From NCBI RefSeq assembly GCF_000805455.1, contig NZ_JSUS01000001.1, forward strand, positions 372,001 to 436,000: a DNA stretch of 64,000 nucleotides. The letters are read 5' to 3'. The position numbers and the translations under genes are program-made. A model generated the notes under the pieces. It worked only from the letters and a program-made list of their open reading frames with translations, was not told where the DNA came from and searched no databases. Shown here one piece after another: positions 62,941 to 64,000 of this stretch. Position 1 is the first letter of the stretch. Each line of letters begins with the position of its first letter. This DNA is from Acinetobacter sp. A47. Lineage in GTDB: Bacteria; Pseudomonadota; Gammaproteobacteria; Pseudomonadales; Moraxellaceae.

Positions 62941-62979
62941 CCATATAGTTATCCGCAATTCCTGTGGATAACTATATGG
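62941..62979. other. 14-bp perfect inverted repeat with DnaA-box halves
   Basis: CCATATAGTTATCC (62941-62954) and GGATAACTATATGG (62966-62979) are perfect complements with an 11-base spacer. Within it TTATCCGCA (62949-62957) and TGTGGATAA (62963-62971) form an inverted pair of DnaA-box-like 9-mers, the second an exact TTATCCACA on the minus strand. It lies between convergent genes and lacks T-runs. Confidence 0.6.
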
Positions 62980-63048
62980 AAAAGCACTAGAGATAAATAT
63001 AATTATTTGATATTACACAATTAAATTAAACAGGTTGTTTTTTAATCT

Positions 63049-63717
63049 CTATTTTACAATGGCGATTGCAAAGCCATCATGGCCTTTTGAGCCGACAGTC
63101 TGTAATGCTGTACAGGACAACAGTTGAGGGTGATCCTTTAACGCTGTGAATGCCTGACGGATACCTTCAATACTTGGTTTCTTGTTATTTTCATCCAGAA
63201 TTGCCCCGGCACGAATGACATTGTCTAGCACGATGATCGTACCTGAACGGGAAAGTTGCAGACTCAGTTCAAAATATTCAGGATAGCTTTGCTTGTCTGC
63301 ATCAATAAAAATCAGGTCAAACGGTTCGCTGCCTTCGGCAATCAGTTGTTTCATGATATCTGCACCACGGCCTTTTTTGAGCTCGATGGTGGTGGGCATA
63401 TTGGCAAAATCAATATTTTCCTGGGCAATCATCACGTGGGTATCACGTCCTTCCACCGTGAGCAGGTAACCATCTTCAGGCAGGGCCTTTGCCAGCCAGA
63501 TGGTACTATAGGCGCCAAATGTTCCCAGTTCCAGTACCCGTTTGCACTGGTTCATCTGCACCAGCATTTGTAAAAACATGCCTTGATTAGGGGCAACAGC
63601 CAAATGATTAGAAAAACCCTGCGTATCGGTATTGTCTAATGCATGTTGAAGTCTTGGGTCTGTGGGAATTAAATGTGAATTGATATAGTCATCAATGTCG
63701 GTCCACATCTGTTGCAT
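63049..63717 (-). CDS. SAM-dependent O-methyltransferase, family 3 (CCoAOMT-like)
   Basis: About 222 residues. The SAM site is RVLELGTFGAYSTIWLAKAL, followed by VEGRDTHVMIAQEN and the metal-binding FDLIFIDADKQSYPEYF and VLDNVIRAG motifs, complete for a divalent-metal catechol-type O-methyltransferase. ATG 63717 (MQQMWTD) is preferred to the in-frame TTG at 63723. The physiological substrate in bacteria is usually unknown. It is convergent with the universal stress protein gene. Confidence 0.87.
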   Translation of the reverse strand: MQQMWTDIDDYINSHLIPTDPRLQHALDNTDTQGFSNHLAVAPNQGMFLQMLVQMNQCKRVLELGTFGAYSTIWLAKALPEDGYLLTVEGRDTHVMIAQENIDFANMPTTIELKKGRGADIMKQLIAEGSEPFDLIFIDADKQSYPEYFELSLQLSRSGTIIVLDNVIRAGAILDENNKKPSIEGIRQAFTALKDHPQLLSCTALQTVGSKGHDGFAIAIVK

Positions 63718-63810
63718 AATCAAGTTTACCTATGAATCTGTTAGCTGCATTTTAAACATTTATGAACAGAGTGCAATTTGCTTGCTTAATTAATCCTGCG
63801 CAATCAAACA

Positions 63811-63837
63811 AAAAAGAGACCGCCAGGATCTCTTTTA
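63811..63837 (-). terminator. Terminator of the M15-like peptidase gene
   Basis: AAAAGAGA-ccgccagga-TCTCTTTT; on the minus strand a T-run follows it. Confidence 0.8.
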
Positions 63838-63848
63838 GGGGAGTGTTT

Positions 63849-64000
63849 TTAGAAATTACACATTGAACTGTTGCGTGTGAGGTCGGGACCCCAGGTACGG
63901 TAACCTTGTGTATCAATATGGATCTGTCCTGAACTATAGAGGCCAACGCCTAAATCCAGACTTTGTCCATGCTGGGCCCAGAACTGGCATAGCTTGAACT
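63849..64000 (-). CDS. C-terminus of an M15-like peptidoglycan peptidase (partial)
   Basis: Fifty codons at the window edge read on the minus strand end ...GVGLYSSGQIHIDTQGYRTWG then PDLTRNSSMCNF. The S(G)xxHID...RTWG pattern is that of Peptidase M15/YcbK-like domains, whose final His and Asp bind zinc. The start lies beyond the window. A terminator follows. The call depends on one motif. Confidence 0.6.
   Translation of the reverse strand, partial: FKLCQFWAQHGQSLDLGVGLYSSGQIHIDTQGYRTWGPDLTRNSSMCNF

Noticed and set aside
62941..62979. A replication origin at the DnaA-box pair
   Set aside because: Only two boxes, no AT-rich unwinding region, and no dnaA, dnaN or gidA nearby.

Overview
The window looks like a chromosomal piece of an Acinetobacter species carrying the right-hand end of a prophage. 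The base composition is moderately AT-rich. The gene neighbourhoods are typical of the genus: rubA-rubB-estB-oxyR in one operon (the arrangement described for Acinetobacter ADP1), a long-form isocitrate lyase, a Wzi-type capsule protein, a cysD-cysN pair and a kdsD-kdsC-lptC-lptA-lptB operon. The species cannot be fixed by eye.

Region 1 (1-15.57 kb) is prophage. It begins inside a tape-measure protein with a SleB-like hydrolase end. It continues through a contractile-tail baseplate module (Dit-like protein, plug, hub, spike, gp25-like wedge, J-like wedge, DUF2612 protein) and tail fibres. One fibre has a hendecad coiled coil and another carries an SGNH esterase domain. A lysis cassette follows (two small membrane proteins and a GH19 endolysin). 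A minus-strand module of two small genes, an HNH protein and a tyrosine integrase closes the element against dusB. Five intergenic terminator-like hairpins stand directly before phage late genes. The endolysin ends in a perfect G GGA AAG slippery heptamer just before its stop, and the -1 frame beyond it encodes a lipobox-like segment.

Region 2 (15.57-32 kb) is chromosomal: dusB, whose 5' end probably lies at the phage junction; the rubredoxin/esterase/OxyR operon; an SRPBCC protein; lysS; wzi; cysD-cysN with a short leader ORF and a degenerate APS-kinase-like tail; several small or unknown genes; a CNNM/CorC-like protein; and a LysR regulator.

Region 3 (32-48.7 kb) holds aceA, an Fe-SOD and Mn-SOD pair (the latter with a strong Fur-box match), a Nif3-like protein, a DegS/AlgW-like protease, an MFS transporter coupled to a 44-residue membrane microprotein, an OmpW-family porin, map, rpsB-tsf with a structured leader, an NlpE-like lipoprotein, a zinc-ligand-poor L36 gene with a Zur-like site, and a LysR/FMN 2-hydroxyacid oxidase/MHS transporter catabolic unit. 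It ends with tRNA-Gly(GCC), which has a consensus sigma-70 promoter.

Region 4 (48.7-64 kb) contains cysS, an NCS1 permease, the Kdo/LPS-transport operon, a complete type I secretion system of the large-adhesin type without its substrate, an IMPACT-family protein, a hexapeptide acetyltransferase, a tandem universal stress protein, an O-methyltransferase, and the end of an M15-like peptidase gene cut by the window. There is no CRISPR array and no insertion sequence that I can see.
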